From Tanypteryx hageni (lineage: Eukaryota > Arthropoda > Insecta > Odonata > Petaluridae): a DNA stretch of 64,000 bases. Both the position numbers and the translations under genes were made by a program. A model generated the notes under the pieces. That model was given only the letters and a program-made list of their open reading frames with translations, searched no databases and was not told the origin of the DNA. The stretch is taken from the NCBI GenBank assembly GCA_028673005.1, contig CM054113.1:71682500-71746499 (forward strand), in the 5' to 3' direction. Shown one piece after another: positions 9,108-21,250 of the stretch (position 1 is its first letter; every line of letters begins with the position of its first letter).

Positions 9108-9320
9108 CAGAGCCGGGGAAGATATTTTTGTGCCCTGGATAAGATTTGAAAATTACTCCATTTTTTTCTCTTAAAATTATTTTATTTACAATATAGAGGT
9201 GAAATAATTGTATAAAATACACTTTTAAATATGAAACGTTACATTTAAAAGTTCAATTGGTCATTTGTCGCGCCCTAGGCGGGCGCCTCGCTCTCCTATA
9301 TAGCTCTTTTCTCGGTTCTG
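9108..9320. mobile_element. hAT-like MITE, 213 bp
   Basis: The left end is CAGAGCCGGGGAAGA and the right end, reverse-complemented, CAGAACCGAGAAAAGA. The right subterminal part contains GCGCCCTAGGCGGGCGCC, a palindromic block of the kind seen in one widespread group of hAT non-autonomous elements. The flanks TTGTATAG and CTGTATTA agree at only 5 of 8 positions, so the exact borders are less certain. Confidence 0.6.
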
Positions 9321-9668
9321 CTGTATTATGTTGCGGAAAGGTTCGACTGAATTTGGCAATCGGCTGAAATCCTCGAATATAATGCTCTGCAGACCTTTAT
9401 ATTTCTGTTATTTGAGCCACCTCTCAATTGCCACATGAAAAAATTACACTGAACAACAAATTTGAACCTTTTGTTTTTCCCCTAAATGAAAATAGGTGGT
9501 TTTTTATAAATAGCGCACACTGAATCCAAATCTGAAACCCAAAATGCTCCATCACGTACCATTTTTTAGGGATTTCAGATTTGAATTTTCTTCAAAAATA
9601 ACAAAAACTGTTGTATTACAGCCATTTGTAAAATAATCAAATTATGCTGAAAGTGAAAAATGGGATAA
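9321..9668. other. Probable 3' flank of the gene remnant at 9669-11417
   Basis: Read on the minus strand this follows the decayed gene's last recognisable codons. It has no protein similarity and holds short A-rich tracts only. Confidence 0.35.
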
Positions 9669-11417
9669 TTATACTAAAATGGGCATGCAGAATCCAAAAA
9701 TGTGGTCGATATGCTCCGAGGATAAAAATGTGTCCAGTATAATAAGTGTTTTATTGAACTCACATTTTAAAAAGGTTTTTCTGGAAGCCTTTCGCTTGTA
9801 ACTGGCATCAGGAAGTTCTTTAATAAGAAGCCAGCAATAGTCAGCAAGCATGCTAGGAGACCATCTTCCGGCATATCCTTTCTCCATATCAGAAATGTCC
9901 TGATGGAACCTTTCTCCATGCTCATCGCTCACTGCACCCAGGTTGGGGGAAAGAAGTCCAAGTGGGAATGAAGGAAATCAATCTTTAGCAATATATTACA
10001 CCCTATAGTTTTATATGCCTTTAGCGTGTCCTCAACCAGTTCACTGTAGTTATCACCTTTGACATTTCCGAGAAAATTATAGCAAACAGCTTTGAACGCC
10101 ACCCATGCTGCTTTCTCAGTGTCCGTCAGCAGGTCTTCAAATACACTGTCTTGCATTATTGCACGGATTTGAGACCCGATGAAAATGCCCTCTTTTAATT
10201 TTGCATCACTGAGTTTAGGGAATTTGTCTTTCAAATACTGAAAGCCCTCGCCCTCTCTGTCCATAGCTTTCACAAAATTTTTCATCAAGCCTAACTTGAT
10301 GTGGAGCGGTGGTAAAAAAATTCTGTCTCTGCCAACAAGTGGTTCGTGTTTGACACTCTTTTCCCCTGGTACCAAACTTTGTCTCATAGGCCACCCCTTA
10401 ACTTAATAATGTTTTTCCCTAGCTCGACTGTCCCACTCACACAAAAAACAGCAAAACCTGGTGAAACCTGGCTGCATCCCTAGAAGTGGTCCTATGACTT
10501 TAAGGTCCCCACAGATTTGCCACCCATATTTTGTGTAATTAATAACCTTTAAAAGCAAATCCATGTTCTGGTAGGTTTAATTCATGTGGACAGTATATGC
10601 AATCGGTACTGATGGATAAACATTTCCATTATGCAACAACACCGCCTTTAAACTAAATCTTGACGAATCTACGAAAAGCCGCCATTCTTGAGGATAGTGA
10701 TTGTTCTTCAACTCTGTTATTAGCCTATCCCCATCATTACAATACACCAAAATCACCGTCCTTTGAAAGAAATTATGACAAGAGTGCTGACGTTTCCTAT
10801 AGGTTGTTACTTTGACGCCTGGCTGTAGCAGATTCCAACCTTATACTCGAGAGCTTAGCAGTTCAGTCAGGCTTTTCTTTATGTGAGGTCTCTCGCCAGA
10901 TCGTTGAATTCAGCTCGAGAAATCAAATGAGGTTCTGTTAGTGGATGTTGGTAATCAGGATCACCCTCGTTGGAACACGAAGGTTTAGCTTCGGAAGAAA
11001 TGCTTGTCGGTTCTTCATCCAAAGTCCATACTTCAGGTGGCTTGGGAATCGTCGTGTTTCAGGGTAAACTACGGCATGTTTGGATTTTGAATAGAAACCA
11101 TAAATAAACAAAAAATAACTGACGGTAACGTGATCCTTCTGATCTTCCAAACTATAGGAACAGCAAACGACATTGACTGGTGGGTGCCATTTAGCCATTT
11201 AGCCTCTTAAGTATCGAGATCATCTACTGAAATATAACTGTGGCGCCCAACTCTTATATTGATCCCCAACTTTGCATTCAAAATACAACTCATAAGCTCT
11301 TTTCACAACAGGAGAAATGGATTTTTGTTGGGAATTTGGGGTAAATTCACCGAACACGCAACAAAATAAGTCCGGCGAATTGATACATTTGCGAGACATT
11401 ACGAGAAAAATAATCAA
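9669..11417 (-). pseudogene. Decayed gene of a highly repeated arthropod protein family of unknown function
   Basis: Reading right to left, the pieces fall in the expected order. First is SRKCINSPDLFCCVFGEFTP with VKRAYELYFECKVGDQYKSW (11220-11405). Next is DQKDHVTVSYFLF with YSKSKHAVVYPE (10938-11198). Then come SSRFSLKAVLLHNGNVYPSV, INYTKYGWQICGDLKVIGPL and FCCFLCEWDSR (about 10420-10680). These are followed by IFLPPLHIKLGLMKNFVKAM (9929-10387) and finally DEHGERFHQDISDMEKGYAG, RWSPSMLADYCWLLIKELPD (9669-9932). I recall this protein as a multi-copy uncharacterised family in insect and arachnid genomes, which suggests it moves with a mobile element, but I know no tested activity. The C-x-x-C pattern (CCFLC) and an N-terminal paired-cysteine stretch could bind zinc. 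Several frameshifts and stops break the frame, so this copy is dead. No terminal repeats were found. Confidence 0.85.
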
Positions 11418-13767
11418 GTGTAAAATATATTATGTATTGTTAAACGATTCTCCCCCTTTTGAATTTCATTGTTCGCATAAAAATTACTCCTAATTTCGAT
11501 TAATACATACAAGTTAAAAAATACGCGTATTCTTGAACGAACTCTTGTACTGGAATGTGCGGTACGCAAAGGAAAAGGGAGTACTGACAAAGTTATCGTA
11601 AACATTGTGATACATTGTCGTTCCTCAAGCTTCAAAACCGCAAAAGTGTCATAAAAATACAGGAGTGCATTAGCGCTTTGTTCAGAATTGCCTGCAACAC
11701 GTGCGCGCCAAATGGATCCGCGGCGGGCGCTTTCGTGAATATAAATCGACGCGTTCCACAGAAACTTTAAGTGATATGGAAAAACGGCTTTCATTTTCGT
11801 AATCAGCGCATACAAATACGTAAAAATCACCTAGTTTTAAGTCGGAGCAAATTTCAGTGTTGTACGGTGTTATTAATGTGTTTTTCTCCCATTTACAGCT
11901 CCGCCTGATAAATCGTGGTTAAAATCATTTCCGTTTCTTCCAAAACGTTCTTAAAATGTGTTGCATCTTGTTATTGATGATATGAAGGTCATGCATGCCT
12001 TTCGTTTAATACCCCCGTCTTATACGTCAAATGCTTAGCCAACTCGCAAATATAAATTTGTTTGACTGAATAGTGCTTCATAGTTGAAAATTTTTAACGT
12101 CAATCGTCAACTTTTATCGGCGAGTAAATTGGATCTATTCCGAGCTGTTTTGGGGTGAAGTGCTACGGGTCTTATCGTAAACTAATATTCATAACTAAAC
12201 GAATCCTTCTTAATCATGGTTATTTCCTCGTATAAACAGATCTGCATCAATCAAATTAAATTACTTGTTCGGGAGGTTCATAATTCTATCCCTCTTACTC
12301 GATAGCATTGAAAGAATGAAAAATCACCCCGGTTGTTGAGAGCGTGTCGGAGTTGCACGTGTCGTGTTTACGGCGTCAAATAAGAGATCAACGCCAATGC
12401 TTCCCACTGTCGACGCACGTTGTAGATATTTATTACACGTCGAGGCGACGCACGTGGAGCTTTTAATTTTTTTTCGTCAGTTGATGTGTCGAGTTGTTGG
12501 GTACCGATGTAAGCGATTCCTCACATTAGTACTCGACCGTGTTAATTGGACAGAATAGTTGAAGTAAGTGGCCGGGTAGAATCTATTGGTTGGACTGAAA
12601 GCAGAAAGAAATTTGAATAGCGAGAAAGTAGTTGGTTTAAATGTTCACTTAGGCAATTTGAAAATAATATATTAATGAGGAAACGGGAACTTCTCTTTGT
12701 TTCATATCAAAATAGAACGTTCGTAGGTCAATTTTAATTATGGTACCACTGGATTAGATCTCGCATCAATGAATATTAACGGTTTTTTTCAAAAAGACGG
12801 TTAAGATACAATTTTTACACACGACATATTCAGATATTAACGTGAAGAAGACCGCTTTACAATTTTCTAATAGCTATTGACTTGCCCGTTGCTACGCAAC
12901 TTAAAAAATAGAATAATATACTTTGCTTTTATAATTCATATATTTCAGGAGAGCAGAAAATCTATGCATTTAAATTTATTTAAAATTTTAGTTGAAAAAT
13001 GATGACTCGATGGCCATATTCAAATCAAAGTCATCAATTAAATAAAATTAAGAAATTATATATAAAATTGAATAAAAAAGTGAACCGATCAGGATCGAAC
13101 CCGGGACTTCATATCCACTATGCCATCCTGATTCCTCATTTATGTCCATTCAAATTGCTATTCAAATACATTGTGTGTTATTCAAATGACCTTGCCTCAG
13201 ACGGACATTCGACAAATTATATATACAGAGATTTAGCTATGAAAAGGACAATCTGAGTTAAATGACGACTCACTCTCATCTACAAGTGCATTATTTCATG
13301 AACTGTTTCCTATCTACTGATCCATCATGATTGTGCCTAACGACGAAGTCATTTGTGGTAATTTATCACATAAGCTGCTTACCTGAGCATATAAAATATT
13401 TTTTTAAAGATTAAAAAAATATTAAAAAGGGGATTTACTGAAGTTTAAAGTGGCGATTACATGGTTTGTATGGTATTTATAGCCTGCCTTTGCGGATTAA
13501 TTGCCCCAGATGTTGGCAGTAAGTCGTCTCCACTTAGAGTAAGTGATTGGGATGAAAGGAAGGTGGGCTCAGATTTTGGTATCATTGAATGGCTAAGAAA
13601 TGGATATGAAGGAGTAGGACTAACAGACGAGTAGAGTTGAGGTGAGTGGAAGCAGAGAAGATATCATTATTTATCAGCATGATTTTCTTCTGTTTATTTG
13701 GATTTTTAAGTTTTCCAATCCAATCAATAGACTTCTGTCTTTTTCTTCCTAAGGTTTGTGTCCAAGT
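11418..13767. other. No intact gene; AT-rich with one truncated tRNA-like head
   Basis: The open frame at 11414-11830 on the minus strand matches nothing I know and may be 5' flank of the decayed gene. At 13085-13140 the minus strand reads AGGATGGCATAGTGG then CCCGGGTTCGATCCTGATCG. These are an A-box-like and a B-box-like motif of a truncated tRNA-derived sequence. The words TTGCCCGTTGCTACGCAACT at 12880-12900 are a self-complementary tract of the sort seen in old retroelement tails. Confidence 0.45.
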
Positions 13768-14034
13768 TCAAGGACGTACCCATGAAGAGTGTTCGGGGGG
13801 TCCGGTACCCCCTCCCCCCGGTCTACAGACATTTGTGGAATCTGCGATAACTACGCTACAAATTTTCTACGTTGCCTCTTGCTACGCTGCCACTTGATGC
13901 GTTGAGTTATGAGATCTAGAAATGTTATAAAAGTTTATATTATTCGAATTGGACTTTTGTTTAATCAATTGCTGGAAATTGGTTTTCGGCCTCAGACCCT
14001 CCCCACCCGGAGTAAATTTCTGGGTACGTGCATG
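13768..14034. mobile_element. hAT-type MITE, 267 bp, with 8-bp target duplication
   Basis: The left end is CAAGGACGTACCCATGAA and the right end, reverse-complemented, CATGCACGTACCCAGAAA. The flanks TCCAAGTT (13760-13767) and TCCAAGTG (14035-14042) match at 7 of 8. Subterminal G- and C-runs (GGGGGGTCC and CCCTCCCCCC on the left, CCCTCCCCACCC on the right) are characteristic of this MITE group. No coding capacity. Confidence 0.85.
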
Positions 14035-14042
14035 TCCAAGTG

Positions 14043-15633
14043 ACACTTTAATATCTCTTTATAACGTAATTGATACAAAAACGTACTTGATCAGAGCGTT
14101 AGACGAGCAATATTAATCGAATAAAATGTTTTTGCACTAAATTACGAGATTCCTGTTGAATAGGCTAAGTCGTTGACTCCTCAACAAATCACATGGCGGT
14201 AAAGAAAAACGCTGATTTCTCTCGATCCTACCAGTCATAGCTTTTAGGAATATTAATTCATTAAAAGAAGATTTTTAGATTATAGATTATCTCCGAAATA
14301 TGCTCAAAAATTTTTTATCCTTAACTGATGTTTCCGTAGAACAGGACAAAAACAGAAAAAATAGGAGATCCATTTTCGGAACAGGAGGGAAATCAGTAAT
14401 CGAATTTGTCTCCTCGCTCCTTTGATAACATCTCTGTCTCTTTTCGTACGGAGATGAAATTTGATGCCAACCTTTTACTTGGAGAATATGTGAGAGGAAG
14501 GGAGGACGTAGAGAGAGAAAGAGAGGAGTGTGGGAGGACAATTCAAAACGTGAGTGAAGGTCAAAGGTTATGCCGTTGCGGAAGACCATGCCGTCTGCAC
14601 TTAAACTGTTTACTTAAAACATAACGGCAGTGGAGCCGATAGAGCAAATAAGAACATGTTGGATTTAAGAAGATGTAGGAGAAATGATGTGTTTTATTGC
14701 CGAATCCGCTTATTTGGTCTAAAATTCGAGTGATTATATGTAAAAACGTTGATTAACTAACTTAACTGTCATGTATATTTTAGAAATTGGGGGAAAAATG
14801 GGAAAAGTTATTTAACGTATCGATAAAGTATTTCATGTCATATCGCATACAAAGTGAAATCCTGTTATTTTATACTTTAATAGATGTACATAACGAAAAA
14901 AGCTCAAATTTACTTATCCACGTTGCAGAGAGCTTAAAATTGTAGAGTTATTACATTGATTACATTTACGAGCATTTTGATTTTCTGTATTTACCTATCA
15001 TTTTAAAATGACTCAGATTAAATTTCCTCCTAGTGGATGAGTCGTTTTTATTCATAATTGTGTTGAAAAGATTAGATCGGCATTTATCGCAATGACCCAT
15101 TGTATTTTCAATGTCAAATTTAATGACGAAAACTTTGAAGAAACGATATCGCAAAAAATAATTTAAACTTAACCAATACATATATTTTTAAAGGCATCCT
15201 GCAGCATTTTAGAACCTCAGTTGTTTATATCAGAAAGTCATAATCCGTGCTAATACGTCAGTACTTAATAGTGATCTGAGCCACATTCGGCCCGCCATGA
15301 TTTTATCAATAATAGAACACAACCTAACAGCCAATGAAAATAGGAAATTATAAAAAAACAATATATATCGTCTTTTCCTCTCCATTCTCGTAAGAGATAA
15401 ATAAATTAGAAAACAAATGAGGTAATATTGACCCCGACTTAAATTGTTCTTCAACTGTTATTTTCGACTGTTTGATCCAGGGAGAGGGCGGGAGTGGGCT
15501 ATGTAGCAGCCCTCGAGTTGAAAAGTTTGGGCACCATCGATCTAAACTATACCGATAACGAAAGAATAGTTTTAATGGGTTAAGCGGCACAATTCCGTTA
15601 TTCCTAATAAAATGACTCGAAAAATAATTAAAA
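14043..15633. other. No gene seen; possible hAT remnant at about 15289-15542
   Basis: At 15528-15542 the sequence AGTTTGGGCACCATC resembles the right end of the MITE at 5979-6321 (GGTTTGGGCACCATTG). A GC-rich word (GCCACATTCGGCCCGCC) lies at 15281-15297. The left terminus is not recognisable. The rest shows only short purine-rich tracts (14490-14535). Confidence 0.35.
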
Positions 15634-15717
15634 CGAAGAAAATAACGGAGACATGGTCACTTTTTCGAGTCGAAGAAAATAACGGAGACATGGTCACTTT
15701 TTCGAATCGAAGAAAAC
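15634..15717 (+). repeat. 37-bp tandem duplication, two units plus a 10-bp start of a third
   Basis: The unit begins CGAAGAAAATAACGGAGACA and ends TCACTTTTTCGA. Copies start at 15634 and 15671 and are nearly identical; 15708 begins a third with CGAAGAAAAC. The phase is open in one forward frame, but no protein is recognised. Confidence 0.95.
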
Positions 15718-18700
15718 TTTTTCAGGTTTATTACTGCGTTATTCGAGCGGCGAATGAAATACCTAAGTGCGACTCGGATTTATACATCGTTTCAAACGTT
15801 CGCCTTTTTATCGAGAGCCATAAAAAATGTCGACGAATCGCACAGCGCAGTCGGTGAAATCGAAACGAGAGCACTTATAAAAAAAGCCGTTAACTATTAA
15901 CCTTCAAATAAATCCGCATAAATCCAATTCGCGCATGGGAGTTTTACTTTCAATTTTTTTTTAATCGATTCAAAACCGTTTCGCAATCGAGAAAGTTGTT
16001 TTTCGTTAAATTTACGAGGTATATTAAATCAATCATCGCAACTGTTTTGAGATTTTCTTTGAATGGGCCGGTTTAAAGAGAGGACAGGGAGGAGGGGGTT
16101 GCCGTAAAGGGGGCCGACGGAGATTGGAGGATGGAGAGAGGAGGCTTGAGGACGAGAGTGGATTGAGCACGGGAGGGCTTTTATATTTATTTTTTATACA
16201 TACGAGCCAACAACCCTGGGCTCCATTTTTTCGAGCTTAAGTTTTGACCGAAGTGATACGAGGCTGGTCGGTCGCGGGTCAGCGGATAATTAAATTTCGG
16301 AGCCGAACGAAAAGTAACTCGTTGAAGTTCTCTCTCTTTTCCTATCAACTCCTCTCACTTTTAGTGGACGCTTTAATTAAGTTTCCGAGTCAATGAACAT
16401 GTAGGCTCATTATTCTTGGTCAAATAGCTGTTGTTTTCCGCCCAGTCGTAACGTAGCCACCGGAATAAGCCCTAAATTAAAATAATAAGCATCCATCCAT
16501 CTCATCGGATTTTGTCACATGCCACATGCGGACCGTATGAGCCCTTTATGCTGCTCTCGTTCATGCGACGTAGATCCGTAAAATTGAACGCGGCGCATTT
16601 AATATTTTTATTTAAATTGTAATCGTAAAAGCTTTTCTTTGTGAACGATAATAAATTATTTTTGCTTCTTTTTTGATGACGATACCGCGCATTCTCTAGA
16701 CAATTGTTGATGTGAGGACTTGCCCGACCCGCCTAAACAGTCACAACATCCATTGTAGTATTCGAATTTAATTTGTAGAAAAGGTTACCGAGTCCTGCTT
16801 TATTGGAACATCTAATAATTCCATGCTCCTAAAATAAAATTTGTTGCTAAGTGAACTATTCCTTGGAGCTGGAGGTATGTAAACTATGTTAAAATTCTCT
16901 GTTTGATACAGCTAATTGGATTTTTGCCGTAATCAACAGAAGTGCGTTTAACACACCAAGGTAATTGAAAAAAATAAATTTTGCTTCACTTTCCGATGAT
17001 ATTCATCTTATAATTCAATGCAAGGGGTAGTTAAAGTAGGTTTCGATTATAAAGGAAAATGAGATGATTGTTAATGATGAATGCGAGCTGAAAGAACCAA
17101 TAATCTTATTTGGAATTACGTATACAAGGCGCTAGCTGTTACTTTCCGTTCATAAGCTAGTAATACGCAAAGGAATGCACTATTGCACGTGATGAAAAGG
17201 AAGAAAAATATTATATGCAGCTTTCACTCGAACGTTTTTGCCGTGTTAAAAATTAATTGTTTGTTTTGCCAGATGGGATAAATATGAAGGGAAACACCTT
17301 CGACTCATTCGTTTTCATGTTTTTTACATATGTGATATACTTTTCTTAGGAAGTTTTTGCAGATTTCATCTTCCCATAATCAAACTGCTTAAGAAACTTC
17401 TCGTACCAATTTTGCGCGCGCATTTTTTTAATTTATGGCATAATTTGCTGTATATCTTTACGTATTTATTTTCTTCTGAGAGGAAAAGGAAAATAGGATC
17501 GTGTTGCGCAATTTGTGTTTTTTTTTGTCGAGGAAGTTTGAAGAGAGATGAAAATATAGTATTGCATTCTCGTAGACTGTATGCATTGTGTTTGCTTTAG
17601 AACCTATATTTAACGCAACCTGCGTTAGATAATTTAGTTACACACAACAGTCGAGTTATTCGCCCTCTGAAAAATGCTTTTGAAAGAAACTTGTGTTAAT
17701 AGTTAAAGATTCGAAAAAGGTAGTTAGTTATAGTCAATTTTTTCAGATAAATTTCCAAGGCTATATGTATATACGGTTTCTTAAATTACTCACTTTTACG
17801 TCTAACCGAAACAAAATTCGGTTGGCAAAATAATGCTTTATGTACCAAATCAACTTCTTTCTTTTTAAATTTATCTTTCACGCCAAATTTCGGAATTCCC
17901 GTAAAATATAAGTAGTTTTGGCGTTGCTTTATCTTATTACTAAAAACTATAAAGGTTTTAAAATATCTAATTTATAGTAATGCGGCCAACAGGTGCGTGC
18001 CTAAGGTAAAATGTGGCCCCCTTGCGGTATTGGATGGAAAGCTCTGTTTTAAAGTATGCATCCACACCCCACTCTCTCATCTCTCGCTAATAATACTCGA
18101 GTCTACTTCATCTCCTTTCAGTCATTTATCGTTCATTTCCTTATTTTTCTTTTTATCCGTGCCCTCCAAACTTCTAACCTCCTTCCATTCTACTTTCTTT
18201 GCTCTTCTCCTTCCTCTTTCATATCATTTATTCACTAATATCTTTCTGCATTATTCTGATTATCCGTTCTCCATTATCCTCTTCGAATTATCGTGTGATC
18301 ATCCTCCATTCATCGTACTCGTATCTGTGCCTGACTCTTTCCTGTCTCCATTCTGTTCTTTCCTTTTTTTCATTCATTCTTCCACCTTTCAGCATTTCCG
18401 CCCCATTCATTCGTTCTTTTCACTGCATTAGCCATCTTCCTTCCGTTCACTTCCTCGTCTCATTTTTTGTTATCTTTAATATTCTCTCCATTCCCTCTCC
18501 GGTTTTCTTTTTCCACAATCTCGGTTCTTTCTCTCCTAATCCTCCCATCTTCTTCTGCGCACGTATTTCCTCTTATAGATATGGGTCAGCTTGTGTCGGC
18601 AGTGCTGTCTTAATTAGGCCCTCTAATAGCCTTAAGGGTATCCATATTCCATTTCTCTCTTCTAACCTTTGCGGTTTTAGACAAATATGAATGAAGCTGC

Positions 18701-19185
18701 TTCTGGTGATAGATTACTTTCTTTCGCAGTTATTTCAAAGGAGACATGCGAACAGATCTCAAACCTGTATGGTTAGGAGGAAGAGGAAAGAAGAACGAAA
18801 TAGAAACGACAGTTACTGTTGATTTCCCTCGTTTGGTTGTGGCCACCGACAGTTGTTTAAAAAATTATTGAAAAATAAATGATTATTTTAAGATTAAGTT
18901 CGCACACCCCCTGATGATCTACGAGTTGCCACTAGTACCACCGGTTGAGTAGCATTGAGTTATATATATTGAGCTATTATATCGCGCGACAACGATTTAT
19001 TACAGATTAAGGGCAAATTAATATTTTAGAAAATTCATTTTTTTTAAATACGATTAGTGAACACGCTGGGAAGGTTATTAGCTACAGTTAATTCTGGTTT
19101 TATTGCTAAATCAATCGAAAAATAGAAACATAAATCGTATCCATAGTCAGACGATGATATATTTCAGATTTTTCAGACGAGAATT
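15718..19185. other. No gene seen; low-complexity tracts
   Basis: 16080-16180 is G/A-rich, and 18040-18560 is a long pyrimidine-rich stretch (TC, TTCC and TTTC words) that gives spurious open frames. The remainder is AT-rich single-copy-looking sequence. Confidence 0.5.
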
Positions 19186-19385
19186 GTTTTATTTTATTTT
19201 TTTGTTTATTCAATAATTCCACATACAGCTTTTGTAGCCATTTTAGAGTGGAATATGTTAACAATAACAACAGACGAACACATACATCCATGTCCTAGGT
19301 GGAGAAAAACCTACCTAGGCGGGATTCGAACCCGCGACCTTCGGATTGGCAGGCGAGGACGTTACCACACCGACACCGAGATCTT
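19186..19385 (-). mobile_element. tRNA-Gly-headed SINE
   Basis: On the minus strand it opens with a tRNA-like head: GGTGTGGTAACGTCC as A-box region, CTCGCCTGCCAATCC as anticodon arm with GCC, and GCGGGTTCGAATCCCGC as the T arm with an intact B box. A ~100-bp body (TGGCTACAAAAGCTGTATG late in it) follows and ends GAATAAAC plus an A-rich tail (plus strand 19186-19207). Length and layout are those of a SINE. The related element at 36244-36375 shares the TGGCTAYAAAAG block. Confidence 0.8.
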
Positions 19386-19515
19386 ATCTTACTTGACTAA
19401 TTTTATGGGAGATTATGAAATTGACTGCAATCAACTTACTTTAAGAGAACACCGTTTGGGCCTTTGCGAATTTATCAAAACTTTTCGCCAATCATCTATG
19501 TGTCACATCGATCAG

Positions 19516-19821
19516 ATTCTCTAATTATTATAAACACCCACTTCCGGTTGACCGATTTTTATCAAAAACTAATCAGTTCTTATGACTTATACAAAAATGG
19601 TAAATATAAAATTTTGCATTGGCCTGATTAATCGTTTTTGAGTTAGAGCACCCACAAAAAAGCTATCACATACACACACACAGAGACATAATCGAGAAAA
19701 TGGTCAAAACGTGTTCAGGGGACCTCAAAACATGTATTTCCGTTGTAATCTCGAAGTCAATTTTTTTCATGAATACAATACTTTCCCCTATACTACGTAT
19801 ATGGAGAAAGTAAAAAACGAA
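19516..19821 (+). mobile_element. 3' tail of a non-LTR retrotransposon or SINE
   Basis: Contains CACTTCCGGTTGACCGATTT, GTTTTTGAGTTAGAGCACC, a short CA repeat and TTTTTTTCATGAATACAATA. It finishes in ACTTTCC, then TATGGAGAAAGTAAAAAACG. I recognise this as a recurrent arthropod LINE-type 3' end whose terminal part forms a hairpin (ACTTTCC pairing with GGAGAAAGT) before an A-rich tail. The exact clade is not determined. Confidence 0.5.
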
Positions 19822-19842
19822 AACAAGCGGATACTTCCATAT

Positions 19843-19921
19843 AACTTGGTAGGATTCGAACCTGTGACCTATTAATTGTCAGATAAGCTAACTATCCCCA
19901 TACTAATCTGGCACATCAGAG
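19843..19921 (-). repeat. tRNA-like fragment
   Basis: On the minus strand, GGGGATAGTTAGCTTATCTG is followed by GGTCACAGGTTCGAATCCTA, giving A-box-like and B-box motifs at tRNA spacing. The cloverleaf is imperfect. It abuts the LINE-type tail at 19516-19821. A related, shorter piece is at 58375-58428 on the plus strand. Confidence 0.45.
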
Positions 19922-20640
19922 GGGTCGCATATATATTCATGAAAAAATTATGGAGTTTATACCAATAGCATTGACATACAGATTTTACTGTTAGTTTTAA
20001 TTTTTCATTTTGCAATTAGTGAAACTTTTTAAACATATCACTTTTTAATTGCTGAGGAAAAATATACACTTTAAGCTGAAATATTACGGTCGGTGAACTA
20101 AAGTAATTGTATCGTAAATATTTATCGAGGATATTTGCTTTGGGATAGTCTCGCAACGAATATTTTGACAACAAAAACTTTCGCGAAGTGTGCTTTATAC
20201 AACTAGCAAGAATTTCTGCTGAGTTTTATATTTCTCATGAAATGTAGGGCAAAGGATACTAACTCTCGAGGCCGTATTGCGACGCCCCTGTAAGCAGGAA
20301 AAAGCCAATGCCTCGCTAATGGATGAATTTCATATATGATGATGGACAGAATTTATAATAGCGAGAAATTAAAGGGATTAACCATAGAAATAGCCATAAA
20401 TTTTTAAACAGCCGGTAAAAATGCTCTTTCAAAGTGTTATCTCCATTTTTCTCACGCCAAGATTTTCCGGAGGAAAAATAATTCACTGAGATAGTATCTA
20501 CCGACTGATGTAGGGAAAAAACCCGATTCTTTTCAGAAATAACATTTGTAACGAACAGCGAGGGTTTGAGGAAAGTGTGAAAAGTATCCGCTTATAATCA
20601 GAGATTGCGGCGGATACAGGCAATAACAAGTAGGTTTTAG
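19922..20640. other. No gene seen
   Basis: AT-rich sequence without recognisable repeats. Confidence 0.5.
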
Positions 20641-21250
20641 CTGCGGGAAATAGGAGTAGGTGGATTGGATTGGAGAGGGAGATAGGTACGGAAAAGGCAG
20701 GAGGCAGCGGGTGTGAGCGGGAGGGAGAGAGAAATAGTCACTTGGCAAAGCCCCCCCTTCCCTTTCTCTTCCTCTCGCTATTCTCATCCCCTCTCCAATC
20801 CCGCCCACTCCTCCCTCATCCTCCCAATTCCCATTACCCGTTTCGGAAACCTGGGACGAATGGTCCAACAGGTGGCGTTGTTGCCCGGAGACCCTTAATA
20901 AAACGAGCAGTTTAAGAGAGTCCCGTCTCGCGAACATAACGGGGAGAGAGGGAGGGGAAGGGCAAAGCGATTAGACGTATACTTTTTCTCTCTCTCTCTT
21001 TCAATTCTTCCTCTTTCTCTCGCTCCGTCTCTTCCTCTCCCTCCGATATGATGGGAACCTGTAATCCAATTCAGGTTCTCAACGCCGTCATCATGAGGTA
21101 AAAAAAGAGGAAGGCTCCTCTCCTTTTGATGTCTGCGAACAGTATAAAAAAGTGAATAAAGGGTTGAAGAAAAAAACTTGCGTTCCGCGCGCCTGTTCCG
21201 TTTTTCGCGGTACGCAGAAAACATTTTTGGATTTCGGAAGAATAGTTTAG
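20641..21250. other. Low-complexity purine/pyrimidine region with a CTCF-like site
   Basis: GA-rich blocks (20665-20740, 20940-20960) alternate with CT-rich blocks (20750-20830, 20985-21045). At 20865-20877 the sequence CCAACAGGTGGCG fits the CTCF core CCASYAGRKGGCR at 12 of 13 positions. Open frames here are low complexity and not credible genes. Confidence 0.45.

Noticed and set aside
11414..11830. Open frame of 138 codons on the minus strand, next to the arthropod-family pseudogene
   Set aside because: No similarity to that family or to anything else I know. It ends where the recognisable N-terminus begins and is most simply chance or 5' flank.
17997..18690. Overlapping serine/leucine/phenylalanine-rich open frames, some resembling membrane proteins
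   Set aside because: Artefact of a long pyrimidine-rich tract that is open in several frames at once.
20533..21224. Open frames on both strands over 100 codons
   Set aside because: They lie in GA/CT low-complexity DNA and overlap each other on opposite strands; no conserved motif.
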